58,680 nucleotides of DNA from an uncultured Spartobacteria bacterium (GCA_903882875.1 CAIRYQ010000026.1:1-58680), one strand, 5' to 3'; shown: positions 34,751 through 43,503, counted from the stretch's first letter. Numbers and translations are program-made. The notes: a model not told the origin generated them from the letters alone.

Positions 34751-35181
34751 TCCGCATCCCACTCATCGCATCGTTCCTCGTCCTCGAGATCGCGCTCGCC
34801 GCCGGACCTGCGAGCAGCGACGCCGCCGTGACCTGCCGCCGCGCCGCGCTCGAACTCGCCGGCGCGTGGGCAAACGACGGCTTCCGCACCCGCGAGAACA
34901 CATGGACCGCCACGCTGCCCGCCGGCAAACCCGCGCTCGCCCGCGTGAACCTCCTCGCCGGAAACCGTTACTGGTTCACCGCCGCGACGAACGCCGCCTC
35001 GACCACACTCGCCGTGGAAATTTTCACCGCCAGCGGAACGCCCGTCGCCGCCGAGACGCACCGCGACGGCCCGCTCGCCGCCGCAGGATTTTCACCCGCC
35101 GAAAGCGGCGCCTACCTCATCGCCGTCAGCGAAGCCCACGGCACGCCGGTGCCCTTCTGCCTCGTCCATTCCTACAAATAG
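34747..35181 (+). CDS. small secreted beta-rich protein, unknown
   Basis: A 144-residue exported protein (signal MIRIPLIASFLVLEIALA). The body reads as a beta-sandwich: GNRYWFTAATNAASTTLAVEI, then FTASGTPVAAETHR and SGAYLIAVSEAHGTPVPFCLVHSY, similar to pre-peptidase C-terminal or lectin-like modules, though the match is not firm. The start overlaps the previous stop by ATGA. It is followed 2 bp later by the double ACT gene, so all three may be one transcript, although the ACT protein is cytosolic. Confidence 0.6.
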   Translation: MIRIPLIASFLVLEIALAAGPASSDAAVTCRRAALELAGAWANDGFRTRENTWTATLPAGKPALARVNLLAGNRYWFTAATNAASTTLAVEIFTASGTPVAAETHRDGPLAAAGFSPAESGAYLIAVSEAHGTPVPFCLVHSYK

Positions 35182-35183
35182 CC

Positions 35184-35660
35184 ATGCCAGCCAAAAATCC
35201 GCCGACCTCCTCCGCCGCCACACGCGCCGCACGCGACCGCGTCGTCCAGTTCAGCATTTTCCTGCGCAACAAAGTCGGGGCATTCCTCGATGTCGTGCGG
35301 CTCCTGCAGGAGCACCAGGTGAATGTGCTCGGCACCACGATCGAGCCAAGCGCGGACACCGCGATCGTGCGCGTCGTCGTGAGCGATCCCGAGGCCGTCG
35401 AGGGAATTTTCCACCTCCACTCGATCCCGTATTCGACGTGGCCGCTCGTCGTCGTCGAGCTGAAGGAGGCTGCCCATTTCGGCGAAGTGCTCACCGCGCT
35501 GCTCGCCGCGGAGGTGAACATCTTCGGAGCCTACGCGCTGCTCACGCGCCCGAACGACAACGCCGCGCTCGCGCTCCATGTCGAGGACAACGAATGCGCG
35601 ACCTCCGTGCTGAACGGCAGCGGCTTCATCATCCTGAGCCAGGACGATCTCTCGCGGTGA
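35184..35660 (+). CDS. double ACT-domain protein
   Basis: A 158-residue cytosolic protein with two ACT folds and no enzyme: the first about 20-85 (QFSIFLRNKVGAFLDVVRLL, VVSDPEAVEGIF), the second about 92-155 (VVELKEAAHFGEVLTALLAAE, ALHVEDNECATSVLNGSG). ACT domains bind amino acids and regulate partners. Stand-alone double ACT proteins usually act as small sensors, often with a purine or amino-acid enzyme. The ATG at 35184 is 2 bp after the preceding stop. Confidence 0.8.
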   Translation: MPAKNPPTSSAATRAARDRVVQFSIFLRNKVGAFLDVVRLLQEHQVNVLGTTIEPSADTAIVRVVVSDPEAVEGIFHLHSIPYSTWPLVVVELKEAAHFGEVLTALLAAEVNIFGAYALLTRPNDNAALALHVEDNECATSVLNGSGFIILSQDDLSR

Positions 35661-35666
35661 GGCGGG

Positions 35667-36278
35667 CTACTGCGCCGCCTGCCCGTTCCCGCCGAGCTTC
35701 GCAAATTTCGCCCCGGAAAGATCCACCGGCGGCTCTGATCCCGGCAGCGTGAGCGGGGCGTTGACGATCTCCACTTTCGCTCCCACGCCGACGGTGTTGT
35801 AAAGATCCGCCACATCGCGCGAACGCATGCGGATGCAGCCGTAGCTCGCAGGCGTGCCGATGCGCCATTCCTCCGCCGTACCGTGGATGTAGATGCAGCG
35901 CGCGTACGAATTGCGGTTCTCCGGCTCCTTGCCGTCGAGCCACAGGATGCGCGACACGATCGGATCTCGGCCCGGCGCATTCGGCTGCACGATCTCGCCG
36001 GTCGGCCTGCGGCTGGCAAACTTCATCCCGAGCGGCTGGCCGCCGCCGATCTTCCTTGCGATCTCGTGTTTCCCCAGCGGCGTCCCGTAGCTGCCATTGC
36101 GCGTGCTCACACAGAATTTCGACGTGGAGACATCGTACAGTTTCACAAACTGGCCCTTGCGGTAGAGCGCGAGCTTTTGATCCGGAACGCTGACGACCAT
36201 CGTGTGAACGGTGTCCTTCGCGCACGACGCGAGGAACACCGCCACGATCACGCTGAGAAGACGAAGGGCTTTGTGCAT
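35667..36278 (-). CDS. L,D-transpeptidase lipoprotein (YkuD domain)
   Basis: A 203-residue lipoprotein (lipobox in FLASCAKD) with the YkuD catalytic pattern: the His of YIHGTAEEW and the active Cys in SYGCIRMRSRDV, with the usual Gly/Ser between. The enzyme forms 3-3 cross-links in the wall or attaches lipoproteins. The ATG at 36278 (MHKALRLL) is chosen because the lipobox follows at the right distance; the longer frame adds 13 residues. It is convergent with the ACT gene. Confidence 0.9.
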   Translation of the reverse strand: MHKALRLLSVIVAVFLASCAKDTVHTMVVSVPDQKLALYRKGQFVKLYDVSTSKFCVSTRNGSYGTPLGKHEIARKIGGGQPLGMKFASRRPTGEIVQPNAPGRDPIVSRILWLDGKEPENRNSYARCIYIHGTAEEWRIGTPASYGCIRMRSRDVADLYNTVGVGAKVEIVNAPLTLPGSEPPVDLSGAKFAKLGGNGQAAQ

Positions 36279-36407
36279 CACAGGGCGCGAAAATATCACC
36301 GGCAGCCGTGGGCGCAACCCTGTCCTTCCTCGCGCGAAACGATCTCACACAGCCGCGGCGCAGTGATTTCCCTTGAGCGGCAAAGCCGCCGCGACGATCC
36401 TCCGCGC

Positions 36408-37799
36408 ATGATCTCACGGCTCTGGCTCACCGTCCTGCTGTTCCTCGCCGGCCCGCTCGTCGCGGCGGATGAAAATCTCAGCGCACCCGCACCCGCACCC
36501 GCAGGCCCGGTCTTCGTCATCCCGATTCACGGCACAGTCTGCGATGCACAATTCTATTTCCTCCGCCGCGCGCTGAAGGAGGCACAGCGCGCGAATGCCA
36601 GCGCCGTCATCCTTGATGTGGACACATTCGGCGGACGCGTGGATGCCGCGATGGATGAGATGGACGCGCTCCTCACCACGCGCATCCCGACGATCGCCTT
36701 CGTGAACACGAAGGCGATCTCCGCAGGCTCGCTCATTTCGCTCGCGGCAAAAAAAATCTACATGCACCCGAACGCCGTCATCGGGGCATCCGCAGTCGTC
36801 GGCGGCGAAGGTGAGGACTTGAAGGAGACGATGAAGGAAAAGAGCACCTCGATGGTCGTGGCCAAGGCGCGCGGCACTGCAAAAGCCAGCGGCCATGCCG
36901 AGGACGTCGCCGAAGCATTCGTGCGGAAGGAAAGCGAAGTGAAGCGTGGCGACGTTGTCGTGGACTCGAAGGACACACTGCTCACGCTCAACGCCGCCGA
37001 TGCCGCGAAACTCTACGATGGCAAGCCGCTCCTCGCGGACGGCACCGCGGAAAATCTCGAAGAACTCATGAAGTCCGCAGGACTCACCGGCCCCGTGCAC
37101 CGCATGGAGCCGAGCGGATTCGAGACGATCGCTTCATGGCTCACCACATTTTCGTCGCTGCTCCTCATCGGCGGCATCGTCGGCGCGTACATGGAAATGA
37201 AGGCGCCCGGCTTTGGCATCCCCGGCATCGTCTCAATCATTTGCTTCGCGCTGTTTTTCGCCAGCTACTTCATCGCCGGGCTCGCGGGATGGGAGGTGGT
37301 CATCGTCTTTGCTGTCGGCCTGCTGCTCGTCCTCGGCGAACTTTTCCTCCACCCCGGCACGATGATCCCCGGACTCCTCGGCGTGCTGATGATGTTCGGC
37401 TCGCTCGTGTGGGCGATGGTGGATCACTGGCCGGGCACGCCGGGCCTGCCATCGGCGGCGGATTTCCGGCAGCCGATGCTGAATCTCGTCATCGCGATCC
37501 TCGGCGGCAGCGTGTTCATCGCGGTGCTCGCGAGATTTCTGCCGAAGACCTCGTTCTTCCGCCGCCTCGTGCTCGCGACCTCATCCGCGAGCGGCCCGGC
37601 CGTGACTGTGCCCGTCGTAAATCTCGAACTGCATATCGGCGACACCGGCATCGCCGCGACCACGCTGCGCCCCTCTGGCAAGGCGACATTCAATGGCGAG
37701 GCGCACGACGTGACCGCCGACGGCGACTTCATCACGCAGGGCACCGCCGTGCGCGTGGTGAGCGTGGACGGGATGCGCGTGGTGGTGGAGAAAATGTGA
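36408..37799 (+). CDS. NfeD/ClpP-class membrane serine protease
   Basis: A 463-residue protein (signal to about residue 20). Residues 30-215 are the ClpP-like protease: the DTFGGRVDAAMDEM loop, then the nucleophile Ser in KAISAGSLISLAAKK, and a basic residue at VVAKARGTAK. Four helices follow (about 245-345; LLLIGGIVGAYMEMKAPGFG, FALFFASYFIAG), and the C-terminal 70 residues form the NfeD OB-fold (GDTGIAATTLRPSGKATFNG). Such proteins act with stomatin-like partners in membrane quality control. No stomatin gene is adjacent. Confidence 0.9.
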   Translation: MISRLWLTVLLFLAGPLVAADENLSAPAPAPAGPVFVIPIHGTVCDAQFYFLRRALKEAQRANASAVILDVDTFGGRVDAAMDEMDALLTTRIPTIAFVNTKAISAGSLISLAAKKIYMHPNAVIGASAVVGGEGEDLKETMKEKSTSMVVAKARGTAKASGHAEDVAEAFVRKESEVKRGDVVVDSKDTLLTLNAADAAKLYDGKPLLADGTAENLEELMKSAGLTGPVHRMEPSGFETIASWLTTFSSLLLIGGIVGAYMEMKAPGFGIPGIVSIICFALFFASYFIAGLAGWEVVIVFAVGLLLVLGELFLHPGTMIPGLLGVLMMFGSLVWAMVDHWPGTPGLPSAADFRQPMLNLVIAILGGSVFIAVLARFLPKTSFFRRLVLATSSASGPAVTVPVVNLELHIGDTGIAATTLRPSGKATFNGEAHDVTADGDFITQGTAVRVVSVDGMRVVVEKM

Positions 37800-37821
37800 C
37801 GCCCGCGAGGGATGCTCGCCG

Positions 37822-39078
37822 TCACTCCGCCGTGCTCCACCAGTTGCCGGACATCGCGATGAGGCAGAGCATTTTCAAAGTGCGCGCGTAGTAGCGGTCA
37901 TCGGCATTGTCGCTCGCAACGATGTAATCCCACAGCGCGTTCAGCCATTCCTGATGCGCCGCGTCGCACATCGCGCCGACGCCGAAGCATGCGGTGAACG
38001 CCATCGAGCGGTCGTCGCGATCGAGGATTTTTCCCGCAAGATCGTAGCCCGCGACGATGCGCTCAGGCTTGCCGCCAGTCGCGGTTTTCAGCCACACGTT
38101 CATCGGCATGAGCACGGCCTTCGCGCGCGGTTCGCCATGCAGAAGGAAGTCGAGCCCGACTCGCAACGGCACGCGGCACGCATTGTAGGAAAAGTGGCCG
38201 TCGTGTTTCCCCTCGAGGTGCTTTCCTTTCGGCGGACGCGGATCGCGATCCACGCCGATCGCGAAGTCCGGAAGCAGCCCCGTCTTCGCGGCGAAACGCG
38301 ACTGCAATCCGTCGAGCAATTGGTAGCCGCTCTCGATCACGCGGCTCCAGTCCGTATCGTTCGTCACTTGCCGGAAGCTGCGAAAATGGCCGGGCATGAA
38401 ATCGGACGTGCGCGTGGTGAAAAACATCGCGTTCTCCGCATCGGCCCAGTCGCCGAGCTTCGGCGTCCATGTCTTCGCGTTGATCTCGTCCTTCATGATC
38501 GCGGCGATGAGAGCGCGCGCCTCGTCGCGGTAATGGATCGGCCCTGCATTTCCCCACTGCGCATCCGCGAGCAAGAGCGCCTGCGCGATGTCGAGATCGC
38601 CGTCCGTCGCGGAGTCCTCGTCGTCGCGCAGCGTGCGCTCGCCCGCTACTTGCTTCCACGCCATGAGGCGCGGGTTGATTTTGCTCGGATGCGCGCGGGC
38701 ATAGCGCCACAGGCCGTCGAAGTTTTCGCGCGCCTCCGGTTCCGCACCGGCCATGAGCACCGCGATGAGCATCCCGTAGCCCTGACCCTCGGACACCGCG
38801 ATTTTTTTCGGCCCCTTCTCCGTGCCGTCCTCGTCCACCAACACGAAAAAATTTCCAGCCGTGTGCGACGGCGCGAGATACTTTGCCTTCCACTTTTGGT
38901 AAAAGGCGAGCGTCGCGGCGTCGAGCTGCGCCTGTGTGACATGAGAGGGCAGGATCGATCCCGCGGCGTATTTCGTGTGCTGAGGAAACGGGCGGAGCGG
39001 CTCCGGTTTCGCGGCGTGCGCGGGTGGTGTTAATAAATTAACACTGAGCGCAAGTGCGATAGCGGACGAAGCCCGCAC
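37822..39078 (-). CDS. secreted glycoside hydrolase family 8 (endoglucanase-like)
   Basis: A 418-residue exported GH8 enzyme (signal MRASSAIALALSVNLLTPPAHA). The catalytic acid is in SEGQGYGMLIAVLMAG (Glu97) and the partner Asp in DEDSATDGDLDIAQALL (Asp159), with the usual WGNAGPIHYRDEA helix of the alpha/alpha barrel. GH8 cuts beta-1,4 links in cellulose, xylan or chitosan; the substrate is not determined. No cellulose synthase genes are near, so a degradative role is as likely as a biosynthetic one. Its start is 3 bp from the end of the DUF1801 gene. Confidence 0.9.
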   Translation of the reverse strand: MRASSAIALALSVNLLTPPAHAAKPEPLRPFPQHTKYAAGSILPSHVTQAQLDAATLAFYQKWKAKYLAPSHTAGNFFVLVDEDGTEKGPKKIAVSEGQGYGMLIAVLMAGAEPEARENFDGLWRYARAHPSKINPRLMAWKQVAGERTLRDDEDSATDGDLDIAQALLLADAQWGNAGPIHYRDEARALIAAIMKDEINAKTWTPKLGDWADAENAMFFTTRTSDFMPGHFRSFRQVTNDTDWSRVIESGYQLLDGLQSRFAAKTGLLPDFAIGVDRDPRPPKGKHLEGKHDGHFSYNACRVPLRVGLDFLLHGEPRAKAVLMPMNVWLKTATGGKPERIVAGYDLAGKILDRDDRSMAFTACFGVGAMCDAAHQEWLNALWDYIVASDNADDRYYARTLKMLCLIAMSGNWWSTAE

Positions 39079-39080
39079 CG

Positions 39081-39503
39081 CTACGCGCCTTTCTTCGCAG
39101 TCTCCGCGTGCCGCTTTGTGGATTTCTTCACGAGTTCCATCGCGGCCTTCAGGTCGAGGTCTGCGAGCCTTTTGAAACGGATGCAGTTCCTGCCGACGGA
39201 GACTTTGCCGAGGCGATCCTTGTTCTTCTCGGCGAGGTAGCCGTCCCCGCCGCTGCAGCCGAGGTAGAGGCTGATGTGATTCTTCTGGCTCGCGAGCACG
39301 ACGACGCCCGTGTCGCCCTCGCGTCCGCTCTCGTATTTGTAGTGGTATTTTCCGAAGGCCAACATGCCGCCGATCATCTCGGGCTTTAGCTTCGGCGCGG
39401 CCTTGCGGATTGCGTCGTGCAGCCCGCGCACGTCGCTACGGCGCGGTTCTTCGAGGCTGGCGAAATATTGCTCGGGCGTCTTGATGTCGGAGGATGCAAT
39501 CAT
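39081..39503 (-). CDS. DUF1801-family protein
   Basis: A 140-residue cytosolic protein with the YdhG-like/DUF1801 layout: DIKTPEQYFASLEEPRRSDVRGLHD, IRKAAPKLKPEMIGGMLAFG, YHYKYES, VVVLASQKNHISLYLGC and GRNCIRFKRLADLDLKA. The fold is a small alpha/beta barrel of unknown function, often annotated as an iron-related or DNA-binding protein without proof. It is 3 bp upstream of GH8 on the same strand and probably shares its transcript, yet has no obvious link in role. Confidence 0.8.
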   Translation of the reverse strand: MIASSDIKTPEQYFASLEEPRRSDVRGLHDAIRKAAPKLKPEMIGGMLAFGKYHYKYESGREGDTGVVVLASQKNHISLYLGCSGGDGYLAEKNKDRLGKVSVGRNCIRFKRLADLDLKAAMELVKKSTKRHAETAKKGA

Positions 39504-39539
39504 GATCAGCCCGCCTCCTTCCGTCGGCGGCTACGAAGT

Positions 39540-40910
39540 TCAGAACAGCTCCGTGATCGGCCTCGTGCCGACATCCACGAGCGGGAACGGGCGGCCTTGC
39601 GGGCCGGGGAGATGTCCTTCGATGTCGAGGCCGAGGCCGTGGAAAATGGTTGCGACAATTTCCTTCGGCTCGACGGGGCGCTCGGTCGGGAAGCCGCCGA
39701 TCTCGTCGCTCTTGCCGATGGCGCGTCCGCCTTTCACTCCGCCGCCGGCGAAATAGACGCTCCAGCATTGCGGCCAGTGATCGCGTCCGCCGGTGGGGTT
39801 CACCTTCGGCGTGCGGCCGAATTCCGCGAGGCTCGCGACCATCGTGCTTTCGAGCATCCCGCGCTGGTGCAAATCTTCGATGAGCGCGCTGTAGCCCTGG
39901 TCGTACATCGGCGCGACGATGTCCTTCATGCCAGCGATGCTCGTGAACGGCTTCGAGCCGTGGATGTCCCAGGTGATTTCGTTGAAGACGGTGATGAACG
40001 TGTTCAGCGTGATGAAGCGCACGCCGCGCTCGACGAGCCGTCGCGCGAGGAGCGCGCACTGGCCGAAGCGGTTCATGCCGTAGCGCTCGCGGACACTCGT
40101 CGGCTCCTTCGAGAGATCGAACGCCTCGCGCGCCAGCGGCGAAGTCATCAGACGGTACGCGGCCTCGAAGTTTGCGTCCATGAGTTGCGCGTCGGGCGAT
40201 GCCTCGAAATTTTTCAGCGCACCCTCGATCACTTCGCGCAGTTTACGACGGCGATCCAAGCGCGCCTCCCCGATTTCCGTCGGCGGCAGCAAGTCGGGCA
40301 CACGGAAGTCCGGCTTCGACGGATCGGCGTTCAGCACAAACGGATCGTGGCTTTTCCCAAGGAAGCCCGCGTCCTGCCCGTGCGGCATGTTGCCGCCGGT
40401 CGGGCCCATCGGCTCGGGGAGGATGACATGCGCGGGCAGCTCGTTGCGGCGGCCCTTGAGGAATTCATACACGCAGCCTGCGTGCGGCGTATTGATGCCG
40501 CCGGTGAAAAGACGGCCCGTCTGCATCATCTGATGACCCGTGTCATGCACCGCCGCCGCCGTGTGATGCACACTGCGCACGATGCTGAACTTGTCCGCGA
40601 TGGCCGCGTGCTTCGGGAAAATTTCGGTGATCTGGAAATCGCCCTTCGTCGAGATGGGCTTGAACGGCCCGCGCACTTCGCGCGGCGCGTCGGGCTTCGG
40701 ATCCCAGCAGTCGAGCTGCGAGGGAGCGCCGAGATTGAAGATGAGGATGCACGCCTTTTCCGACGACGAGGGCTTCAGCAACTGCGCCTCCGCCCGTGCG
40801 AGATTCGCGAGCGAAAAGCCGAGCGCACCGAGCGTCCCGATTTGCAAAAAATCGCGGCGCGAAACGCCGTCGCAAGTGGTGATGGAGCCGGGGCCGGTGA
40901 GTTTGATCAT
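39540..40910 (-). CDS. DUF1501 family protein, Tat signal
   Basis: A 456-residue exported protein. The Tat signal reads SRRDFLQIGTLGALGFSL. DUF1501 marks follow: KACILIFNLGAPSQLDCWDPKP, HAAIADKFSIVRSVHHTA, HDTGHQMMQTGRLFTGG, and the metal-site-like GRDHWPQCWSVYFAGGGVKGG near residue 390. The fold is sulfatase/alkaline phosphatase-like and the substrate is unknown. Unlike the copy at 46281, it has no DUF1549/1553 partner next to it. Confidence 0.88.
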   Translation of the reverse strand: MIKLTGPGSITTCDGVSRRDFLQIGTLGALGFSLANLARAEAQLLKPSSSEKACILIFNLGAPSQLDCWDPKPDAPREVRGPFKPISTKGDFQITEIFPKHAAIADKFSIVRSVHHTAAAVHDTGHQMMQTGRLFTGGINTPHAGCVYEFLKGRRNELPAHVILPEPMGPTGGNMPHGQDAGFLGKSHDPFVLNADPSKPDFRVPDLLPPTEIGEARLDRRRKLREVIEGALKNFEASPDAQLMDANFEAAYRLMTSPLAREAFDLSKEPTSVRERYGMNRFGQCALLARRLVERGVRFITLNTFITVFNEITWDIHGSKPFTSIAGMKDIVAPMYDQGYSALIEDLHQRGMLESTMVASLAEFGRTPKVNPTGGRDHWPQCWSVYFAGGGVKGGRAIGKSDEIGGFPTERPVEPKEIVATIFHGLGLDIEGHLPGPQGRPFPLVDVGTRPITELF

Positions 40911-41113
40911 GGCTGGATAAAGTGGGGTTCAGCTTGATAACCCGGTTCCGGGCCTTCGCCAAGGCTCCGTTTGGCGCGCGCGCAACGAAATCAAGTGATT
41001 GGGAAAGACTGCGCGAAATGATGTCAACTTTCGGCAGGAAAACCCAACCCAGAAAATGCACTCCAGAGCAGGAGCGCCAATGATTTCATCCAAAAAACAG
41101 ACGACTCCCAATT

Positions 41114-42445
41114 TTACCTCGTCCACCAACCCCAGCCCCAGCCCCAGCCGTGCGGTGGTCGCGTGGGGCGTGGTGTGGGCGTGGGTGTGGGACTCGGCGT
41201 CGGCGTCGGTGTGGGCGTCGGTCTAGGAGTGGGTGCGGGGGTCGGCGTCGGCGTCGGCTTTGTCGGGGACGTGCCAGTGACGACCGGAACGGGTGCCGCA
41301 GCCACCAGCGACGGAACGAGCGAAGCCGCGTTCGGACTGCCGAGGCCGGTGACGTAGTCGTAGCCTTTGCCAGCGGAGTAGCCGCCGTCGTTGCCGTTGG
41401 TCACGTCGAAAAAATCCGTCGAATACGCGCTGCCCGCCACGCCGTAGAGGACGCCGAGCACATTGCCCAGCGCAGCCGTGCGGGAAGAGTTCACGAGCGC
41501 ATTCAAGGCCGCCCACTGCGGCGCGCCTGCACTGGTGCCGCCGACGGTGATCCATCCCGTCGCCCGGTTGTAGTTGCTGATGTACACCGGGAAGCCGGTC
41601 GAGGGGTTCGCGTCGTAGCTCACATCGGGAACGGTGCGCGCGGTGGTCGTCTGCCAGGTGGACTGGTAATTCGGCTTGCCCTCGTACTTGCTCACGCCGC
41701 CGCCGCTGCCGGACCATGCGGTCTCGGAAGTCACCGCGCCCGCACTATTGATGTTCAGCGTCGTGCCGCCGACAGCGGTGACGTAGGGTGATGCGGCAGG
41801 CCAGATGACGCCGGAACCGTTGTCGCCGGACGATGCGAAAAATGAAACGCCGGCGACGTTGAAATGCGAATCATAGCCGGTCTCGCTGGAAAACTCCGAC
41901 GATCCCCAGCTCATCGAGACCTGCTTTGCGCCGACGGTTTTCACCGCGTAGTCCACCGCCACGAGCAGATCGGTGAGATTGGATGACTTCGCCACGACGA
42001 CCGCGATTTTAGCGCCCGGCGCGATCGCGTGCGCCCATTCCACGTCGAGCGAAGTCTCCAGAGCCCATCCGCTGTCTGCGGGCGGCGTGCCCTGCGGGTA
42101 ATACACGGTCACCTGCGCCGCAGGCAGGCCCATCGCCGTGGAAAATGCGGCGGTATCGTTTGCAATCGTCGGGCTGCCGTATGCCTCCACGACCGCGATC
42201 GTCTGCCCCGCGCCCGTTGCGCTCAATTTGTCAAAGCCGTACGCGTGGCGAATCTGCGCCGCGCTGTAACCGCCGGGGCTCGTCGCGAGGAAAGGGCGGA
42301 CGCGGACCTGATTCCCGAGAGACCAAAGCGGCGGACGAGCCTCATGCAGATCCGATTCCCCGCCGGCCCACGACAAGCGCGGGGACAGGGTGAACTGGAC
42401 GGCAATCGCGAAAACGGACGGGAGGAGGACATAACGGGGAATCAT
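41114..42445 (-). CDS. sedolisin (S53) peptidase without a propeptide domain
   Basis: A 443-residue exported serine-carboxyl peptidase. The signal ends near residue 27. Catalytic residues visible: Glu130 and Asp134 in ALETSLDVEWAH, Asp208 in ASSGDNGSG, and Ser305 in GGTSAGAPQW; the calcium site is DYVTGLGSP near 363. Only about 30 residues lie between signal and catalytic domain, where classical sedolisins have a propeptide of 150 or more. The C-terminus is a Thr-Pro repeat (about 395-430) ending HGWGWGWGWWTR. The ATG at 42445 overlaps the stop of the preceding gene by ATGA. Confidence 0.85.
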   Translation of the reverse strand: MIPRYVLLPSVFAIAVQFTLSPRLSWAGGESDLHEARPPLWSLGNQVRVRPFLATSPGGYSAAQIRHAYGFDKLSATGAGQTIAVVEAYGSPTIANDTAAFSTAMGLPAAQVTVYYPQGTPPADSGWALETSLDVEWAHAIAPGAKIAVVVAKSSNLTDLLVAVDYAVKTVGAKQVSMSWGSSEFSSETGYDSHFNVAGVSFFASSGDNGSGVIWPAASPYVTAVGGTTLNINSAGAVTSETAWSGSGGGVSKYEGKPNYQSTWQTTTARTVPDVSYDANPSTGFPVYISNYNRATGWITVGGTSAGAPQWAALNALVNSSRTAALGNVLGVLYGVAGSAYSTDFFDVTNGNDGGYSAGKGYDYVTGLGSPNAASLVPSLVAAAPVPVVTGTSPTKPTPTPTPAPTPRPTPTPTPTPSPTPTPTPRPTRPPHGWGWGWGWWTR

Positions 42446-42858
42446 GATGGGCGGAACTGAAGGCGTGCATCCTTCAGTGTCCACACACAAGATGATGAAT
42501 TCTGCGTCAATCCCGTCCGCAGTCGGACGCGGCTACCTGCGGGCGACGTACTTGCCTTCGCGCACTTCGTGAACGCGGTGTTGATGTGTGCTTCCATCGC
42601 CTTGTGGTGGTGCCTGCGTGCCGCGGCGATGGCCTCGTTCACCTGATGGATGGCCTCGACGCGCTCACCGTGCTTGTTGTGCCTGGCATCCTCAAGGTCG
42701 TGCTTGGCGCGCTCAAGGTGCTCGATGGGATGGTGGGAGTGCTTGGCTTCTTCGAGCTGGACGATCGCTCCGTTCATCTCGGGCTGTCTTGCACCGGCGG
42801 CGGAGCAGAGCGCAAGGATGCCGAACGAGGCGAGGAAGGATTTGAGGGGTGTCTTCAT
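42442..42858 (-). CDS. His-rich small secreted protein, 3' end frameshifted
   Basis: A 139-residue exported protein (signal MKTPLKSFLASFGILALCSA). Residues 25-100 are two or three amphipathic helices rich in His, Glu and Lys (QLEEAKHSHHPIEHLERAKH, HNKHGERVEAIHQVNEAIAA), reminiscent of small metal-binding four-helix proteins (SmbP-like). It is clearly paralogous to the next gene. After HIN-TA the frame changes: one base less would give VHEVREGKYVARR and a stop at 42533-42535, exactly as in the paralogue. The present frame instead adds about 40 unrelated residues. Cause unknown (mutation or sequence error). Confidence 0.7.
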   Translation of the reverse strand: MKTPLKSFLASFGILALCSAAGARQPEMNGAIVQLEEAKHSHHPIEHLERAKHDLEDARHNKHGERVEAIHQVNEAIAAARRHHHKAMEAHINTAFTKCAKASTSPAGSRVRLRTGLTQNSSSCVWTLKDARLQFRPS

Positions 42859-42913
42859 GGTTGTAGTGGCGATTGAAAAGTGACCGACCGAAAAATGTAA
42901 ACCGGTTTCACGC

Positions 42914-43243
42914 TTACTTGCGCGAGGCATCATGCTCGCCTTCGCGGACATCGCGGATGGCACGCTCGATGTGCTCGTGCATCAATTTGTGCTCCTTTCG
43001 ACGGTGGGCCGCGATCGCTTCATTAATCTGGCGGATCGCTTCGAGGCGTTCACCGTGCTTGTTATGCGCCGCTTCCTCGAGGTGGTGCTTCGCCTTTTCG
43101 AGGTGTTCGATGGGATTCTTGCCGTGCTTGGCCTCTTCGAGGTTGTGAAGCGCCTCGTTCATCTCGGGCTGGAACGCGCGGACTGTGCCGCAGAGCGCGA
43201 AAGTGCAGATGGCGGCGAGAATGGATTTGATGGGTGTTTTCAT
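42914..43243 (-). CDS. His-rich small secreted protein, intact paralogue
   Basis: A 109-residue exported protein (signal to about residue 23) with three His/Lys/Glu-rich helices: ALHNLEEAKHGKNPIEHLEK, HNKHGERLEAIRQINEAIAA, and EHKLMHEHIERAIRDV, ending REGEHDASRK. The spacing of His pairs suits metal binding; this is inference from composition and resemblance to SmbP. It is tandem to 42442-42858 with 55 bp between, same strand, about half identical by eye, so a recent duplication. A hairpin lies in its leader (43337-43367). Confidence 0.7.
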   Translation of the reverse strand: MKTPIKSILAAICTFALCGTVRAFQPEMNEALHNLEEAKHGKNPIEHLEKAKHHLEEAAHNKHGERLEAIRQINEAIAAHRRKEHKLMHEHIERAIRDVREGEHDASRK

Positions 43244-43336
43244 TTTGATTTTTGAGGGTTCGTTTTTTGAGGGTTCGGAGTGGTTCCGAGTTGGGACTCA
43301 TGAACCCATTTCCACCCCTCGTGTCGTGCAAAAACT

Positions 43337-43367
43337 GCGTGGTTTTTTTGCCATGAAAAAGCCACGC
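43337..43367 (-). promoter_or_regulatory. hairpin in the leader of the His-rich gene pair
   Basis: GCGTGGTTTTTT at 43337-43348 pairs with AAAAAGCCACGC at 43356-43367, with a loop of seven. It lies 94 bp before the start of the 43243 gene. Being A/U-rich on one side, it could be a start-proximal regulator or a terminator for the minus strand. Also in this leader the 15-mer TTTTTGAGGGTTCGT is repeated (43246-43277). Confidence 0.35.
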
Positions 43368-43503
43368 GAAAAGGCGTCCCGATTTCGTGATTTCGCGCTG
43401 TTGCATCATTCGTGTTCCGCGTCGGGATGGATTTTGCATCGCCGCAATTTCGCTTGCCCGCACGGGGCGCAAACGCGAGACGTGTCGCCCTCTTTTCCCA
43501 CAC

